Of a stretch of DNA of 64,000 bases, positions 43,724 through 52,469 are shown one piece after another; within the stretch, counting starts at the first letter, position 1, and every line of letters begins with the position of its first letter. A program made the translations under genes and the position numbers. Below the pieces are notes generated by a model that saw only the letters and a program-made list of their open reading frames with translations, was not told where the DNA came from and did no database searches. The DNA comes from Veillonellaceae bacterium (GTDB taxonomy: Bacteria > Bacillota_C > Negativicutes > UBA1444), in contig JAAZNU010000042.1 in NCBI GenBank assembly GCA_012798135.1, positions 1-64,000 of the forward strand. The letters run 5' to 3'.

Positions 43724-45578
43724 GTGATTTCAGGCGCCGCCATAGTGTGGAACGACTGATTCCGAGCAGGGCGGCGGCCTCTCCTTGCCGGCCCTTAGTT
43801 TGACGCAGGGCCTGGCGTACTTCGTCGATACCGCCGGCTTTGGGCAAGGGCGGTTCAGGTAGGCTTGAATCTTCCTCATCGTCCCGCATCATCCGGATCA
43901 CCAGGTCCGGAGTAATCAAATCCTGGCGGCAAACCGCCACAATTCTTTCCACCGTGTTTTGCAGCTCCCGGATATTTCCCGGCCAGTCGTAGCGGATCAG
44001 GCAATCGATGGACTCGGGTTTCCAGCGCAGCGGCCGCGTTGAATTTTTTTCAAATCGTCGCAGCATCGCCTCGGCGAATTGCGCGATATCCCCGCTGCGT
44101 TCGCGCAAGGGCGGCAACCGCAGGCGCAGTACGTTGAGACGATAGTAGAGATCGGCGCGAAATTGTCGTTCCGACACCCGTTGCTTAAGGTTTTTGTTGG
44201 TGGCGGCAATAATCCTGACATCCACCGGCAAGACCCGGTCGCTGCCCAACCGCATAACTTTGCGCTCCTGGATGACCCGCAGCAATTTACTTTGGATGGC
44301 GTAGTCCATTTCGGCGATTTCGTCCAGAAATAAGGTTCCCCCGTGAGCGATTTCCAATAAGCCGGGTTTGCCTTTCTGATTGGCGCCGGTAAAGGCGCCG
44401 CCGACATAGCCGAACAGTTCGCTTTCCAGAATTTGTGCGGGCAGTGCAGCGCAGTTAATGGCGACAAAGGGCTTTTGCGAACGCTGACTGGCATTGTGAA
44501 TGCTTTGCGCGAATACTTCCTTGCCGGTGCCGGTTTCGCCCGTAATCAACACCGAGGAATCGGTGACGGCGAATTCCCGGGCGACGGCTACCGCATCGCG
44601 GATAGCGCGGCTATTGCCCAAGACATCGGCAAAGGTGAATGTGGCGGTATGACCGCCGGCATAAGTTTTTTTGCGGATGGCGGCTTCCCATTGCTGGATT
44701 TTTCCCGTATCCTGAAAGGTAGCCACCGCGCCGGACATTTTTTCTTCGACCAATATGGGAACCTTATTGCAGAGAATTTGATTATTGTTCAGCTCAATGA
44801 TTTGACCGAGTTCGTCGCGGCCGGTCTGGAGCAGACGGTCGAGGTTGAAATGCGGCAAGATTTGCCGGATGGGTTTCCCCAAAGCTTCGTCACCGGCAAT
44901 TCCGGTGATTCGGCTGGCAACCGGATTGAATATGACGATGTTCGCTGCGCAGTCGATGGATACGATTCCTTCATAGGAATAATCTAAGACTGTCCGAAAC
45001 AGTTTGCCTTTGATTTTTTCCAGTAGCCGCGCCTCATAAATGCGCCGTGCCTCCTGCGCCGCTTGCAGGATCCCTTCGCTGCCGCTGCGGATCAGGACAT
45101 GCGGCACTTTTCGCTTTTTCGCGGCCTGCCCGGTGATCACGCCGCCAATTACCACATCCGCGCCCTCGTGGAAAGCCTGCGACACACGCGAATCCGCCTC
45201 GTACTCACTTTGGAGGAGGTACTGACGAAGGTCGACTTCCAAAATCGACCCCAGGCAGTCGATGCCAATGACCATTGAGGGAAATGCCACGATACCGATC
45301 CGGGAACCGTAGTGTCGGGCCTGGCCGATGGTGCGCAGGATGTCGAACCCGGTGATCGGCACTTCCACTACCGTCATATCCGGCAGAGCTTCTTTGATGC
45401 CGGATGCGGTTCCGCCTCGCGTGATGATAATTTCGATTCCCTGCCGGGCCAATTCGCGGGCGCGGGCGACGCCGGCGCTCAATAGCCCTTGCTCGAGCCT
45501 TATTTCTGGGTGGGTTCGCGTCAGCGTAGCCGAAGCCGTTGCGTAAATTTCGTCATCCGGTGCTAAAAAGGCAATCAT
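43689..45578 (-). CDS. PrpR-type sigma-54-dependent activator
   Basis: A 629-residue enhancer-binding protein. The N-terminal PrpR sensor domain (residues 1-200) is followed by a PAS domain (LDYSYEGIVSIDCAANIVIFN), an AAA+ domain (Walker A ITGETGTGKEVF, sigma-54 contact GAFTGA in YVGGAFTGANQ, Walker B GGTLFLDEIAEMD) and a Fis-type HTH (GEAAALLGISRSTLWRRLKSL). All activator features are intact. It faces the larA-leuCD operon, whose -24/-12 promoter and TGAAACA repeats are its likely target. The sensor may bind a hydroxyacid or its CoA ester. Its 3' end overlaps tcdA by 35 bases. Confidence 0.92.
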   Translation of the reverse strand: MIAFLAPDDEIYATASATLTRTHPEIRLEQGLLSAGVARARELARQGIEIIITRGGTASGIKEALPDMTVVEVPITGFDILRTIGQARHYGSRIGIVAFPSMVIGIDCLGSILEVDLRQYLLQSEYEADSRVSQAFHEGADVVIGGVITGQAAKKRKVPHVLIRSGSEGILQAAQEARRIYEARLLEKIKGKLFRTVLDYSYEGIVSIDCAANIVIFNPVASRITGIAGDEALGKPIRQILPHFNLDRLLQTGRDELGQIIELNNNQILCNKVPILVEEKMSGAVATFQDTGKIQQWEAAIRKKTYAGGHTATFTFADVLGNSRAIRDAVAVAREFAVTDSSVLITGETGTGKEVFAQSIHNASQRSQKPFVAINCAALPAQILESELFGYVGGAFTGANQKGKPGLLEIAHGGTLFLDEIAEMDYAIQSKLLRVIQERKVMRLGSDRVLPVDVRIIAATNKNLKQRVSERQFRADLYYRLNVLRLRLPPLRERSGDIAQFAEAMLRRFEKNSTRPLRWKPESIDCLIRYDWPGNIRELQNTVERIVAVCRQDLITPDLVIRMMRDDEEDSSLPEPPLPKAGGIDEVRQALRQTKGRQGEAAALLGISRSTLWRRLKSLNPRHESRSNP

Positions 45579-45592
45579 TAGCTAACCTCCGC

Positions 45593-45642
45593 TGAAACAT
45601 AATGAAACATTCTGAAGCAAAAGTAACACGTTTTTTGTTTCA
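45593..45642. promoter_or_regulatory. Candidate enhancer sites for the sigma-54 activator
   Basis: TGAAACA occurs at 45593-45599 and 45603-45609, and TGAAGCA at 45613-45619, a 10-base period; the inverted form TGTTTCA lies at 45636-45642. They are 60-110 bases upstream of the -24 element, the usual distance for a sigma-54 enhancer, and may also allow autoregulation of the activator gene. Confidence 0.65.
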
Positions 45643-45704
45643 TTGCAACTGCGAGAATTAAAAAATATTCTTGCAAAGAGCGAAACGGCTGAAAAACGAA
45701 GGGT

Positions 45705-45720
45705 TGGCATTGTTTTTGCA
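45705..45720 (+). promoter_or_regulatory. Sigma-54 promoter (-24/-12) of the larA-like operon
   Basis: TGGCAT (45705-45710), 5 bases, TTGCA (45716-45720) matches the consensus TGGCAC-N5-TTGCA except at one base. It points toward the larA-like gene at 45881, giving a leader of about 150 bases. Confidence 0.82.
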
Positions 45721-45757
45721 TATAAATGTTCACGATAGGCCATAAATTTCTGGCAAT

Positions 45758-45787
45758 AAGGAGGTGATGCCGCACAGCGTGGGGTGA
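45758..45787 (+). other. Perfect Shine-Dalgarno without a proper gene in the larA leader
   Basis: AAGGAGGTGAT at 45758-45768 matches an anti-Shine-Dalgarno of 11 bases but only a 6-codon frame (ATG at 45767 to TGA at 45787) follows. This is unusual and may mark a standby site, a leader peptide or chance. Confidence 0.35.
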
Positions 45788-45880
45788 GAAAGCCGTATCT
45801 TGGACCCGTTTGTGAGGCGATGAACGCTTCTGGTGGTCTGCAATGGATTGCCGATTTCATGAATGAAAGGACGGAGACAA

Positions 45881-47152
45881 ATGAAAGAGTACAGTTTCAA
45901 GTATGGAAAAGGGGAAGTAAAGTTTTCGCTCGATCCGGCATTAGTAAGGGATGAATTGGTGATCAACGAGTTCCCGGCATTGCCGGACCCGGCCGCCGCA
46001 GTGTTGGAGGCGATCCGCAATCCGATTGGGACCCCGCCGTTGCGGGAAATCGTCAAGCCCGGACAGACTGTCGCGTTTATCGTCAATGATCCGACCCGGG
46101 TGGCAAGAAGTTATGTGTTTTTGCCGGTGATGATGGATGAACTGAATGCAGTCGGTATTCCTGATGCGAACATGCGGATTGTATTTGCGTTGGGAACGCA
46201 CCATGCCATGAGCGAAGAAGAAATGGTGGAAGCGGTCGGTGAAGCCGTAGCCAAGCGGGTGAAAATGTATAATCCGGATTGCCGAGACGAGAGCACGATC
46301 CAATATTTTGGCACGACTTCCCGTGGTACGAAAGTCGGGTTCAGCAAACTGGTCACGGAAGTCGATCATATCATCTGTACCGGCGGCATTGTCCACCACT
46401 TCTTTTCTGGCTTTGGCGGCGGTCGCAAGGCAATGCTGCCGGGAGTGGCGGCGTATGAAACGATCCGTCACAACCACAGCATGATGTTTGACCCCAACGC
46501 GGTCATCGGCAAGCTGGAAGGCAATCCGGTGTATCATGACCAAGTCGAAGGCGTGGAAATGTGCCGCCCCTCGTTCCTGATCAATGTTGTGTTGGATGAG
46601 GAAAAACGATTCCTGGCGGTCTATGCCGGCGATTACATAGAAGCCCACAAGGAAGCCTGCAAGATGGTCGACAAAGTTTATGGCGCTGAAGTGAAACAGG
46701 AAGCGGATCTGGTCATTGCTTCCTGCGGCGGCTTCCCGAAGGATATCAATGTGTACCAACTGCAAAAGACGATGGACAACGCTTGGTGCGCCGTCCGGGA
46801 AGGCGGCGTGGTCATTATCCTCGGCGAATGCTGCGAAGGTTCGGGTTCCGCCCAATATGAGAAGATGATGAAGGAACATCGGACTCCGGAGGGAATTGAG
46901 GCTGCACTACGGCAGAACTTTGAAATCGGCGCCCACAAAGCCTATGCCGTGACCCGGCTGATGAAAAAAGCGGAATTCATTCTGGTATCCTGCATGGAAC
47001 CGGATTTTGCGAAAATGCTGCTATTCACGCCGGCGAAAAACATCAACGAAGCTCTCAAACTGGCGTTTGCCAAGTTGGGTCCGACACCTTCGATTACACT
47101 AATGCCGATGGGCGCCATCACCGTTCCACTGAATGCCAAACCGACCAAGTAA
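45881..47152 (+). CDS. LarA-family nickel-pincer 2-hydroxyacid racemase/epimerase
   Basis: A 423-residue LarA homologue. Catalytic and cofactor residues are recognisable: DPTRVARSY, the histidines in FALGTHHAMSEEE and GGIVHHFF, the lysine that carries the pincer cofactor in GGGRKAMLPG, a histidine in HNHSMMFD, and a lysine in GGFPKDINVYQLQKTM. Known family members racemise lactate or malate and other 2-hydroxyacids; substrate cannot be read here. The cofactor proteins LarB, LarC and LarE are not in the window and must be elsewhere if the enzyme is active. Start at ATG 45881, after AAAGGACGGAG. It is first in a sigma-54-dependent operon with the LeuCD-like genes. Confidence 0.88.
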   Translation: MKEYSFKYGKGEVKFSLDPALVRDELVINEFPALPDPAAAVLEAIRNPIGTPPLREIVKPGQTVAFIVNDPTRVARSYVFLPVMMDELNAVGIPDANMRIVFALGTHHAMSEEEMVEAVGEAVAKRVKMYNPDCRDESTIQYFGTTSRGTKVGFSKLVTEVDHIICTGGIVHHFFSGFGGGRKAMLPGVAAYETIRHNHSMMFDPNAVIGKLEGNPVYHDQVEGVEMCRPSFLINVVLDEEKRFLAVYAGDYIEAHKEACKMVDKVYGAEVKQEADLVIASCGGFPKDINVYQLQKTMDNAWCAVREGGVVIILGECCEGSGSAQYEKMMKEHRTPEGIEAALRQNFEIGAHKAYAVTRLMKKAEFILVSCMEPDFAKMLLFTPAKNINEALKLAFAKLGPTPSITLMPMGAITVPLNAKPTK

Positions 47153-47173
47153 TTCAAGGAGGTATGCTGTTAC

Positions 47174-48427
47174 ATGCACGCGATAGAAAAAATTCTGGCC
47201 AAAGCGGCCGGAAAAACATCCGTAACGACCGGTGAGATCGTCAATTGCAAAGTGGACATGGCGGGAATCAACGACCTGTACCTGCAGACGATCCGTTCCT
47301 TCTACGAAATGGGCGGCAAGAAGGTGCATGATCCGAAAAAAATCGTGGTATTCCTCGATCACTACGCACCGGCATCGACCATCATGCAGGCGGATAATCA
47401 AAAACAGTTCCGGGAATTTTGCTGGGAGCAGGGAATTGACCTGCTGATGGATGTCGACCAGGGCGTTTGCCACCAGATCATGGCTGACAAGGGATTGGTG
47501 TATCCGGGGCAAGTCCTGGTCATCACCGACTCCCATACAACCATTCATGGGGCGTTCGGCGCGTTCGGCACCGGCGTTGGGGCTACTGACCTGGCTATCA
47601 TCATGGTGACCGGGCAGTTATGGTTCCGGATTCCGGAAATTATTCGGATTAACCTGGAGGGGACCCTGTCTCCGGGAGTTTACGCCAAGGATGTCATCTT
47701 GAAGGTGATTGGTTCACTCGGAGCCGATTATGGTGTATACCGGGCCGTGGAGTTTACCGGACCTGTGCTGAAACAGCTTAGTATTTCGGAGCGGATGGCG
47801 CTGTGCAATATGACCACCGAGTTGGGCGCCAAGACGGCCTACATCCAGCCGGACGAAATTACCCTGGCGTTCCTGAAGGAAAAAATAAAACATGACTATG
47901 AGATCTTCACTACGGATCCCGGCTATCAATATGCGGCGGAGCATACCTTTGACGTGACCGGCATGACTCCCCAGATCGCCGCGCCGCACAGCGTCGACAA
48001 TGTGGCGCCGATTGCGCAATTTGTCGGAACTCCGGTGAACCAAGCTTTCCTTGGCACATGTACAGGCGGCCGGGCTGACGACTTGGCGATTGCCGCCAAG
48101 ATTCTCGCGGGCAAGAAAATTAATCCGCGCACCCGGTTTATCGTGGTTCCGGCATCCAAGAACGTATTGCTGGAAGCAATGGCCAACGGCACCATGAAAA
48201 CCTTGGTGGAAGCCGGCGCAACTTTTGTGACGCCGGGCTGCGCCGCCTGCCTCGGTACCCATGAAGGGATGCTTGGCGCCGGCGAAACCTGCATAACGGC
48301 GTCCAGTCGAAACTTCCCCGGCCGTATGGGTTCGACGAAAGCAAATATTTATTTGGGATCTCCCGCATCAGTCGCCGCCGCGGCGCTGAACGGGAAAATT
48401 GTCGACCCGACGGAATATTTGAAATAG
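47174..48427 (+). CDS. Aconitase-superfamily hydro-lyase, large subunit (LeuC/homoaconitase type)
   Basis: A 417-residue subunit of the short two-gene aconitase branch. Iron-sulfur ligands are Cys in LGTCTGGRADDL and two in VTPGCAACLGTHEGM; other signatures are DSHTTIHGAFGAFGTGVG and SRNFPGRMG. Known enzymes of this branch are isopropylmalate isomerase, homoaconitase, citramalate/maleate hydratases and methylthioalkylmalate isomerase. No leuA or leuB is adjacent, so leucine synthesis is unlikely. Start after AAGGAGG. Confidence 0.88.
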   Translation: MHAIEKILAKAAGKTSVTTGEIVNCKVDMAGINDLYLQTIRSFYEMGGKKVHDPKKIVVFLDHYAPASTIMQADNQKQFREFCWEQGIDLLMDVDQGVCHQIMADKGLVYPGQVLVITDSHTTIHGAFGAFGTGVGATDLAIIMVTGQLWFRIPEIIRINLEGTLSPGVYAKDVILKVIGSLGADYGVYRAVEFTGPVLKQLSISERMALCNMTTELGAKTAYIQPDEITLAFLKEKIKHDYEIFTTDPGYQYAAEHTFDVTGMTPQIAAPHSVDNVAPIAQFVGTPVNQAFLGTCTGGRADDLAIAAKILAGKKINPRTRFIVVPASKNVLLEAMANGTMKTLVEAGATFVTPGCAACLGTHEGMLGAGETCITASSRNFPGRMGSTKANIYLGSPASVAAAALNGKIVDPTEYLK

Positions 48428-48439
48428 GGGTGAAAAACG

Positions 48440-48943
48440 ATGCAAAAAGTATTGAAAGGCAAAGCCTTCGTATACGGAGCGAATATTGACACGGACCAGA
48501 TTTATCCCGGCCGGTTTCTGGATCTGACCGACCCCGACCAGGTGGCCAAACATGCCATGGAAGGCGCCGATCCGAATTTTGTGAAGGAAGTTCAGCCGGG
48601 CGATCTGATCGTAGCTTCGACGAACTTTGGCTGCGGTTCCAGTCGCGAACATGCCGCTGTCACTCTGAAAACTGCGGGCGTGGGGGCAATTCTGGCGGAT
48701 TCGTTCGGACGGATTTTTTATCGCAACGTGATTAATCTGGGCGTTCCGTTGATTGTCTGTCCCGGGATCAGCAAAATTGTGAAGCGCGGCGATGTCCTGA
48801 TGGTCGACATGACCAACGGCAAAGTAGTGAACGAAACCACCGGCGCCAGCGCCGAGGCCCAGCCGCTGTCGGAGTATGTGATGACTATACTGGAAAGCGG
48901 CGGCATAAAACCGATGATCAAGAAACAGTACGGACAGGCATAA
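48440..48943 (+). CDS. Aconitase-superfamily hydro-lyase, small subunit (LeuD type)
   Basis: A 167-residue swivelling-domain subunit. It contains GANIDTDQIYPGRFLDL, FGCGSSREHAAVTLKTAG and DSFGRIFYRNVINLGVPLI, the substrate-binding elements. The stretch after DTDQI is YPGRF; in typical isopropylmalate isomerases this flexible loop begins with YL and helps set specificity, so this may recognise another substrate. It is 12 bases after the large subunit gene. A hairpin follows. Confidence 0.88.
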   Translation: MQKVLKGKAFVYGANIDTDQIYPGRFLDLTDPDQVAKHAMEGADPNFVKEVQPGDLIVASTNFGCGSSREHAAVTLKTAGVGAILADSFGRIFYRNVINLGVPLIVCPGISKIVKRGDVLMVDMTNGKVVNETTGASAEAQPLSEYVMTILESGGIKPMIKKQYGQA

Positions 48944-48962
48944 GTCGAAGCGAGGACACCAA

Positions 48963-48998
48963 AAAGGCGCGGTCGCCGATTCAGCAGACCGCGCCTTT
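48963..48998. terminator. Hairpin terminator between leuD-like gene and LysR gene
   Basis: Perfect 12-bp stem AAAGGCGCGGTC (48963-48974) with GACCGCGCCTTT (48987-48998). On the minus strand the stem is followed by TTTTT-G, so it ends the LysR transcript and may also end the plus-strand operon. Confidence 0.75.
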
Positions 48999-49007
48999 GG
49001 GTAGGTT

Positions 49008-49934
49008 TCAGTATGGGGCGGACCGGGTCTGTCCCGGGTCCAACGGCAAGGCTAAAGCATTTTCAGTCTGGGAGGAAACCAGATTGATAAATGCCCGGGA
49101 GGAGGGTGATAATTGCCGCCCCTTTTTCCAGGCTAAGCCGATCTGCACATGCAGGGGCGGATTGAGCGGCACCCCGACGATTTCCGTCAATCCTTCCAGG
49201 GCCATTCGCATCAGAAAAGAAATGCCGACCCCGTGAGCCACCAGCGATTTTACCGTTTCAATCTGCCCGGAATTAAATACGATATTGGGCTCGAGTCCTT
49301 CCTCCTGACAGCGTTTCAAGACGGCATGCCGCTGGAAAAAATTATTTTTCAATAAAATGAACTTTTCCTGCCGTAAATCGTCAAAAGTTACGAAATGCTT
49401 TTTTGCAAGCCGGTGTTTGCGGGACACTGTCAGCAGGATTTCCTGTTGGGTGAGGCGAACAGTTTCCAAAGAGCCATGGTTCCCTTCCGGCAGGATAATG
49501 ATTCCCAGATCCAGTTCCTCCTGTTCAATCAGCCGATTGGCGGCAAAAGAACCTTCTTCATAGACATTCAGGGTTAGCTGGGGATATTGGGTCTGGAAGC
49601 TGGTAAATAAATACGGGAACAGGCAGGAGCCGATCATCGGCGGAATGGCCAACTTGATCGTGCCACGGGCCAGCGAGCGCAAATCGTTCATTTCCGCTAG
49701 CGTGTCCTGAAGTTCGTGCAACAGTTTACAAGCTCGCGTATAGAACAATTTTCCTTCGTCGGTAAGCACCGCTTTTTTTTGGCTGCGGTCAAACAGATCG
49801 ATGCCCAAGTCTTCCTCCAGTTTACGGATGGAATGCGTGATACAGGGCTGGCTCACATACTGCTTTTCCGCCGCCCGGGTAAAACTGCTGGTTTCCACGA
49901 CCGAAACAAAGTATTCCAATTGCCGAATTTCCAT
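49008..49934 (-). CDS. LysR-type transcriptional regulator
   Basis: A 308-residue regulator with N-terminal winged HTH (QLEYFVSVVETSSFTRAAEKQYVSQPCITHSIRKLEEDLG) and a C-terminal effector domain that resembles the CynR/CitR groups in plan. It is divergent from the DASS transporter-fumarase-fumarate reductase genes, so it probably controls them in response to a dicarboxylate. A T-N11-A inverted repeat lies between the two starts. Confidence 0.93.
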   Translation of the reverse strand: MEIRQLEYFVSVVETSSFTRAAEKQYVSQPCITHSIRKLEEDLGIDLFDRSQKKAVLTDEGKLFYTRACKLLHELQDTLAEMNDLRSLARGTIKLAIPPMIGSCLFPYLFTSFQTQYPQLTLNVYEEGSFAANRLIEQEELDLGIIILPEGNHGSLETVRLTQQEILLTVSRKHRLAKKHFVTFDDLRQEKFILLKNNFFQRHAVLKRCQEEGLEPNIVFNSGQIETVKSLVAHGVGISFLMRMALEGLTEIVGVPLNPPLHVQIGLAWKKGRQLSPSSRAFINLVSSQTENALALPLDPGQTRSAPY

Positions 49935-49973
49935 ACAGACTCCTTATCCGTTTGCAGGTTTTCACGCGGGTTA

Positions 49974-50040
49974 TTACTATAATTTATTATATCATGTTCT
50001 TCATCTATTGGATTAATGAAGAGTCTGAATGTTATAGTAA
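49974..50040. promoter_or_regulatory. Candidate LysR operator
   Basis: An inverted repeat TCTTCAT-N11-ATGAAGA (49998-50004 and 50016-50022) fits the T-N11-A LysR box; a wider perfect pair TTACTATAA (49974-49982) and TTATAGTAA (50032-50040) frames it. The region is very AT-rich, as promoters would be. Confidence 0.6.
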
Positions 50041-50154
50041 ATACATGTGGGAATCCGTGCCGTTTCCGTTAGTCTGTCTGTAGGCGGATCATGAAAAAAG
50101 TTTATGAGCAGACTGCCATCCTATGGTGATCAAAATAGAAAAGGAGGAATTTTC

Positions 50155-51558
50155 ATGAGTAAAAACTTAAGGAACGGGCTTATCGCGATCGCAGTCGGAC
50201 TTATCCTCTGGTTCATTCCTACTCCCGTCGGTCTGAAGCCGCAGGCGTGGCACCTGGTGGCTGTATTTGCGGCCACGATTCTCGGCTTCATTTTACAGCC
50301 CTTGCCGATCGGCGCCGTTGCCTTTATTGCGTTAGGAACCGCCGGCCTGCTGAATGTTTTGACACCAGCGCAGATTTTGACAGGTTTCGGCGACACTACC
50401 ATGTGGCTGATCGTGTCCGCCTTTATCTTTGCCAAAGGCTTTATCAAAACGGGATTGGGCAAGCGGATCGCCTATAAGATCATGGGAGCGATCGGCGACA
50501 GTTCGCTCAAGCTGGGCTATGCTCTCGTGCTCAGCGACTTGATCATTTCGCCGGCTACCCCGTCGAACACGGCTCGCGGCGGCGGCATCATGTATCCGAT
50601 CGTGCGCAGCCTGGCGGCGGCGTTCGGTTCCGAGCCGGGGGAAAGTTCCCGAAAGATCGGCGCCTATTTGATGAAGACTGCTTTTCAGGGCAACACCATT
50701 ACGTCCGCCATGTTCCTGACGGCGGTGGCGCCGAACTCCCTGTGCGCCGCCATGGCCATGCAGGTCGCCAAGGTGGATCTGAGCTGGGGAACTTGGGCGG
50801 TTGCCGGGATTGTGCCGGGGCTGATCAGTCTGGCGATTGTGCCCTATGTTCTGTACAAGATTTATCCGCCGGAAATTCACAAGACTCCGGAAGCGAAAGA
50901 GATCGCCCACAAAGAGCTGGAAAAAATGGGACCGATGTCAATGGGCGAAAAAGTGGTGGCGGGTGTATTCCTGCTGGCGTTGATTATGTGGGCCACATCC
51001 AGCTTTACGAAAATCAACGCAACCGTGGTCGCCATTGTCTGCGTCGGATTGATGCTGATCGGACAGGCCATTGAATGGAAAGATGTTCTGGAAGAAAAGG
51101 GCGCTTGGGATACGTTGATCTGGATGGGCGGTCTGATCAGTTTGGCCGGCGCCCTGAATAAAGTCGGCGTGATCGGCTGGTTCGCCAAGTTGGTTGCCGG
51201 TTCGTTGGTCGGGATTTCCTGGCAGGTGGCGCTCGGGATATTGTTGGTCGCCTATATGTATTCTCACTATGCATTTGCCAGCTTATCGGCGCATGTCACC
51301 GCGATGTATGCGGCGTTCCTCGCCGTGGCGGTTGGCGCCGGCGCACCGCCGTTCTTGGCGGCGATGTCCTTGGGCGTTCTGTCGGCGTTGATGGGCGGTA
51401 TTACTCACTATGCGACCGGTCCGGCGCCGATTTATTATGGAGCAGGCTATATTCCCCAGGGAACCTTCTGGAGTCTTGGCTTTGTGGTTTCGGTTATCAA
51501 TATGGTTGTGTTCCTGGGCATTGGTTCATTCTGGTGGAAACTGGCCGGATTATACTAA
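50155..51558 (+). CDS. DASS-family dicarboxylate transporter
   Basis: A 467-residue transporter of the divalent anion:sodium symporter family with about 12-14 membrane segments. The conserved sodium/carboxylate hairpin SPATPSNTARGGG lies near residues 133-145, and a second part SHYAFASLSAHVTAM near 365. Similar proteins are CitT, TtdT and 2-oxoglutarate/malate translocators; antiport of a hydroxyacid or diacid against succinate would suit the genes that follow. Start at ATG 50155 after AAAAGGAGG; divergent from the LysR gene. Confidence 0.9.
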   Translation: MSKNLRNGLIAIAVGLILWFIPTPVGLKPQAWHLVAVFAATILGFILQPLPIGAVAFIALGTAGLLNVLTPAQILTGFGDTTMWLIVSAFIFAKGFIKTGLGKRIAYKIMGAIGDSSLKLGYALVLSDLIISPATPSNTARGGGIMYPIVRSLAAAFGSEPGESSRKIGAYLMKTAFQGNTITSAMFLTAVAPNSLCAAMAMQVAKVDLSWGTWAVAGIVPGLISLAIVPYVLYKIYPPEIHKTPEAKEIAHKELEKMGPMSMGEKVVAGVFLLALIMWATSSFTKINATVVAIVCVGLMLIGQAIEWKDVLEEKGAWDTLIWMGGLISLAGALNKVGVIGWFAKLVAGSLVGISWQVALGILLVAYMYSHYAFASLSAHVTAMYAAFLAVAVGAGAPPFLAAMSLGVLSALMGGITHYATGPAPIYYGAGYIPQGTFWSLGFVVSVINMVVFLGIGSFWWKLAGLY

Positions 51559-51618
51559 TCCGGCCGAAATTTCTGCTTGTGCATAGATTCAGGATAACGA
51601 AGAAGGGAATGATGATTC

Positions 51619-52464
51619 ATGCGTGAAATACCCGTGGCGGAAATTACGGCGGCCGTGGCGCAATTGTCGAAAGAAGCCTGCTGCTATCTGCCGAAAGATG
51701 TCTATGAGGCGTTCCAGAAGGCGCGGGCGGTTGAACCCTCGCCCAGCGGCCAGGAAATTATCGGCCAATTGATGGAGAATGCCGATATTGCCCGCAATGA
51801 AGATATGCCGATTTGTCAGGACACCGGCTTGGCGGTTATCTTCATTGATGTCGGACAGGATGTCCACTTCACCGGCGGTTCGCTGGAAGAAGCGATCCAT
51901 GCGGGAGTGGCCAGGGGCTATGTGGATTCTTATCTGCGCAAGTCATCGGTATCTGACCCATTGTTCGACCGCAAAAACACCAAGGACAACACCCCAGCGG
52001 TAATCCATACCCGGATCGTGCCTGGCGACAAAGTGAAAATCAAACTTGCGCCCAAAGGGGCCGGCTCGGAAAATAAGAGCGCCGTTAAAATGCTGGTCCC
52101 TGCCGATGGCGTAGCCGGCGTCAAGAAATTTGTCGTGGACACCGTGAAGACGGCCGGCGCCAATTCCTGCCCGCCGATGGTGGTAGGCGTGGGAATCGGC
52201 GGCACCATGGAGATGGCCGCTATTTGCTCAAAACGCGCTGCCGCCCGCGATGTCGTTTCCCGTAGCAGCGACGAACGTTATGCGGCGCTGGAAGAGGAAC
52301 TGTTGACCCTGATCAATAAGACCGGCATTGGGCCGCAAGGTCTTGGCGGACTTACTACCGCCCTGAAAGTTAACATTGAATGGTATCCCACCCATATCGC
52401 CAGTCTGCCGGTAGCCGTCACCATCAACTGTCATGCGGCTCGCCATGCGGAAGTTGAGTTGTAG
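51619..52464 (+). CDS. Class I fumarate hydratase / L(+)-tartrate dehydratase, alpha subunit
   Basis: A 281-residue N-terminal half of the two-subunit [4Fe-4S] hydro-lyases. Ligand and active-site segments are MPICQDTGLAVIFIDVG, FDRKNTKDNTPAVIHTRIV and GVGIGGTMEMAAICSKRAA. It dehydrates malate to fumarate (FumA type) or tartrate to oxaloacetate (TtdA type); sequence does not separate the two safely. The adjacent fumarate reductase favours fumarase. The beta gene is 5 bases downstream. Confidence 0.9.
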   Translation: MREIPVAEITAAVAQLSKEACCYLPKDVYEAFQKARAVEPSPSGQEIIGQLMENADIARNEDMPICQDTGLAVIFIDVGQDVHFTGGSLEEAIHAGVARGYVDSYLRKSSVSDPLFDRKNTKDNTPAVIHTRIVPGDKVKIKLAPKGAGSENKSAVKMLVPADGVAGVKKFVVDTVKTAGANSCPPMVVGVGIGGTMEMAAICSKRAAARDVVSRSSDERYAALEEELLTLINKTGIGPQGLGGLTTALKVNIEWYPTHIASLPVAVTINCHAARHAEVEL

Positions 52465-52469
52465 GAGGA

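Noticed and set aside
45881..47152. Certain lactate racemase
   Set aside because: LarB, LarC and LarE are not present in the window and family members act on several hydroxyacids.
47174..48943. Leucine biosynthesis LeuCD
   Set aside because: No leuA or leuB near, sigma-54 control, LarA partner and an atypical small-subunit loop.
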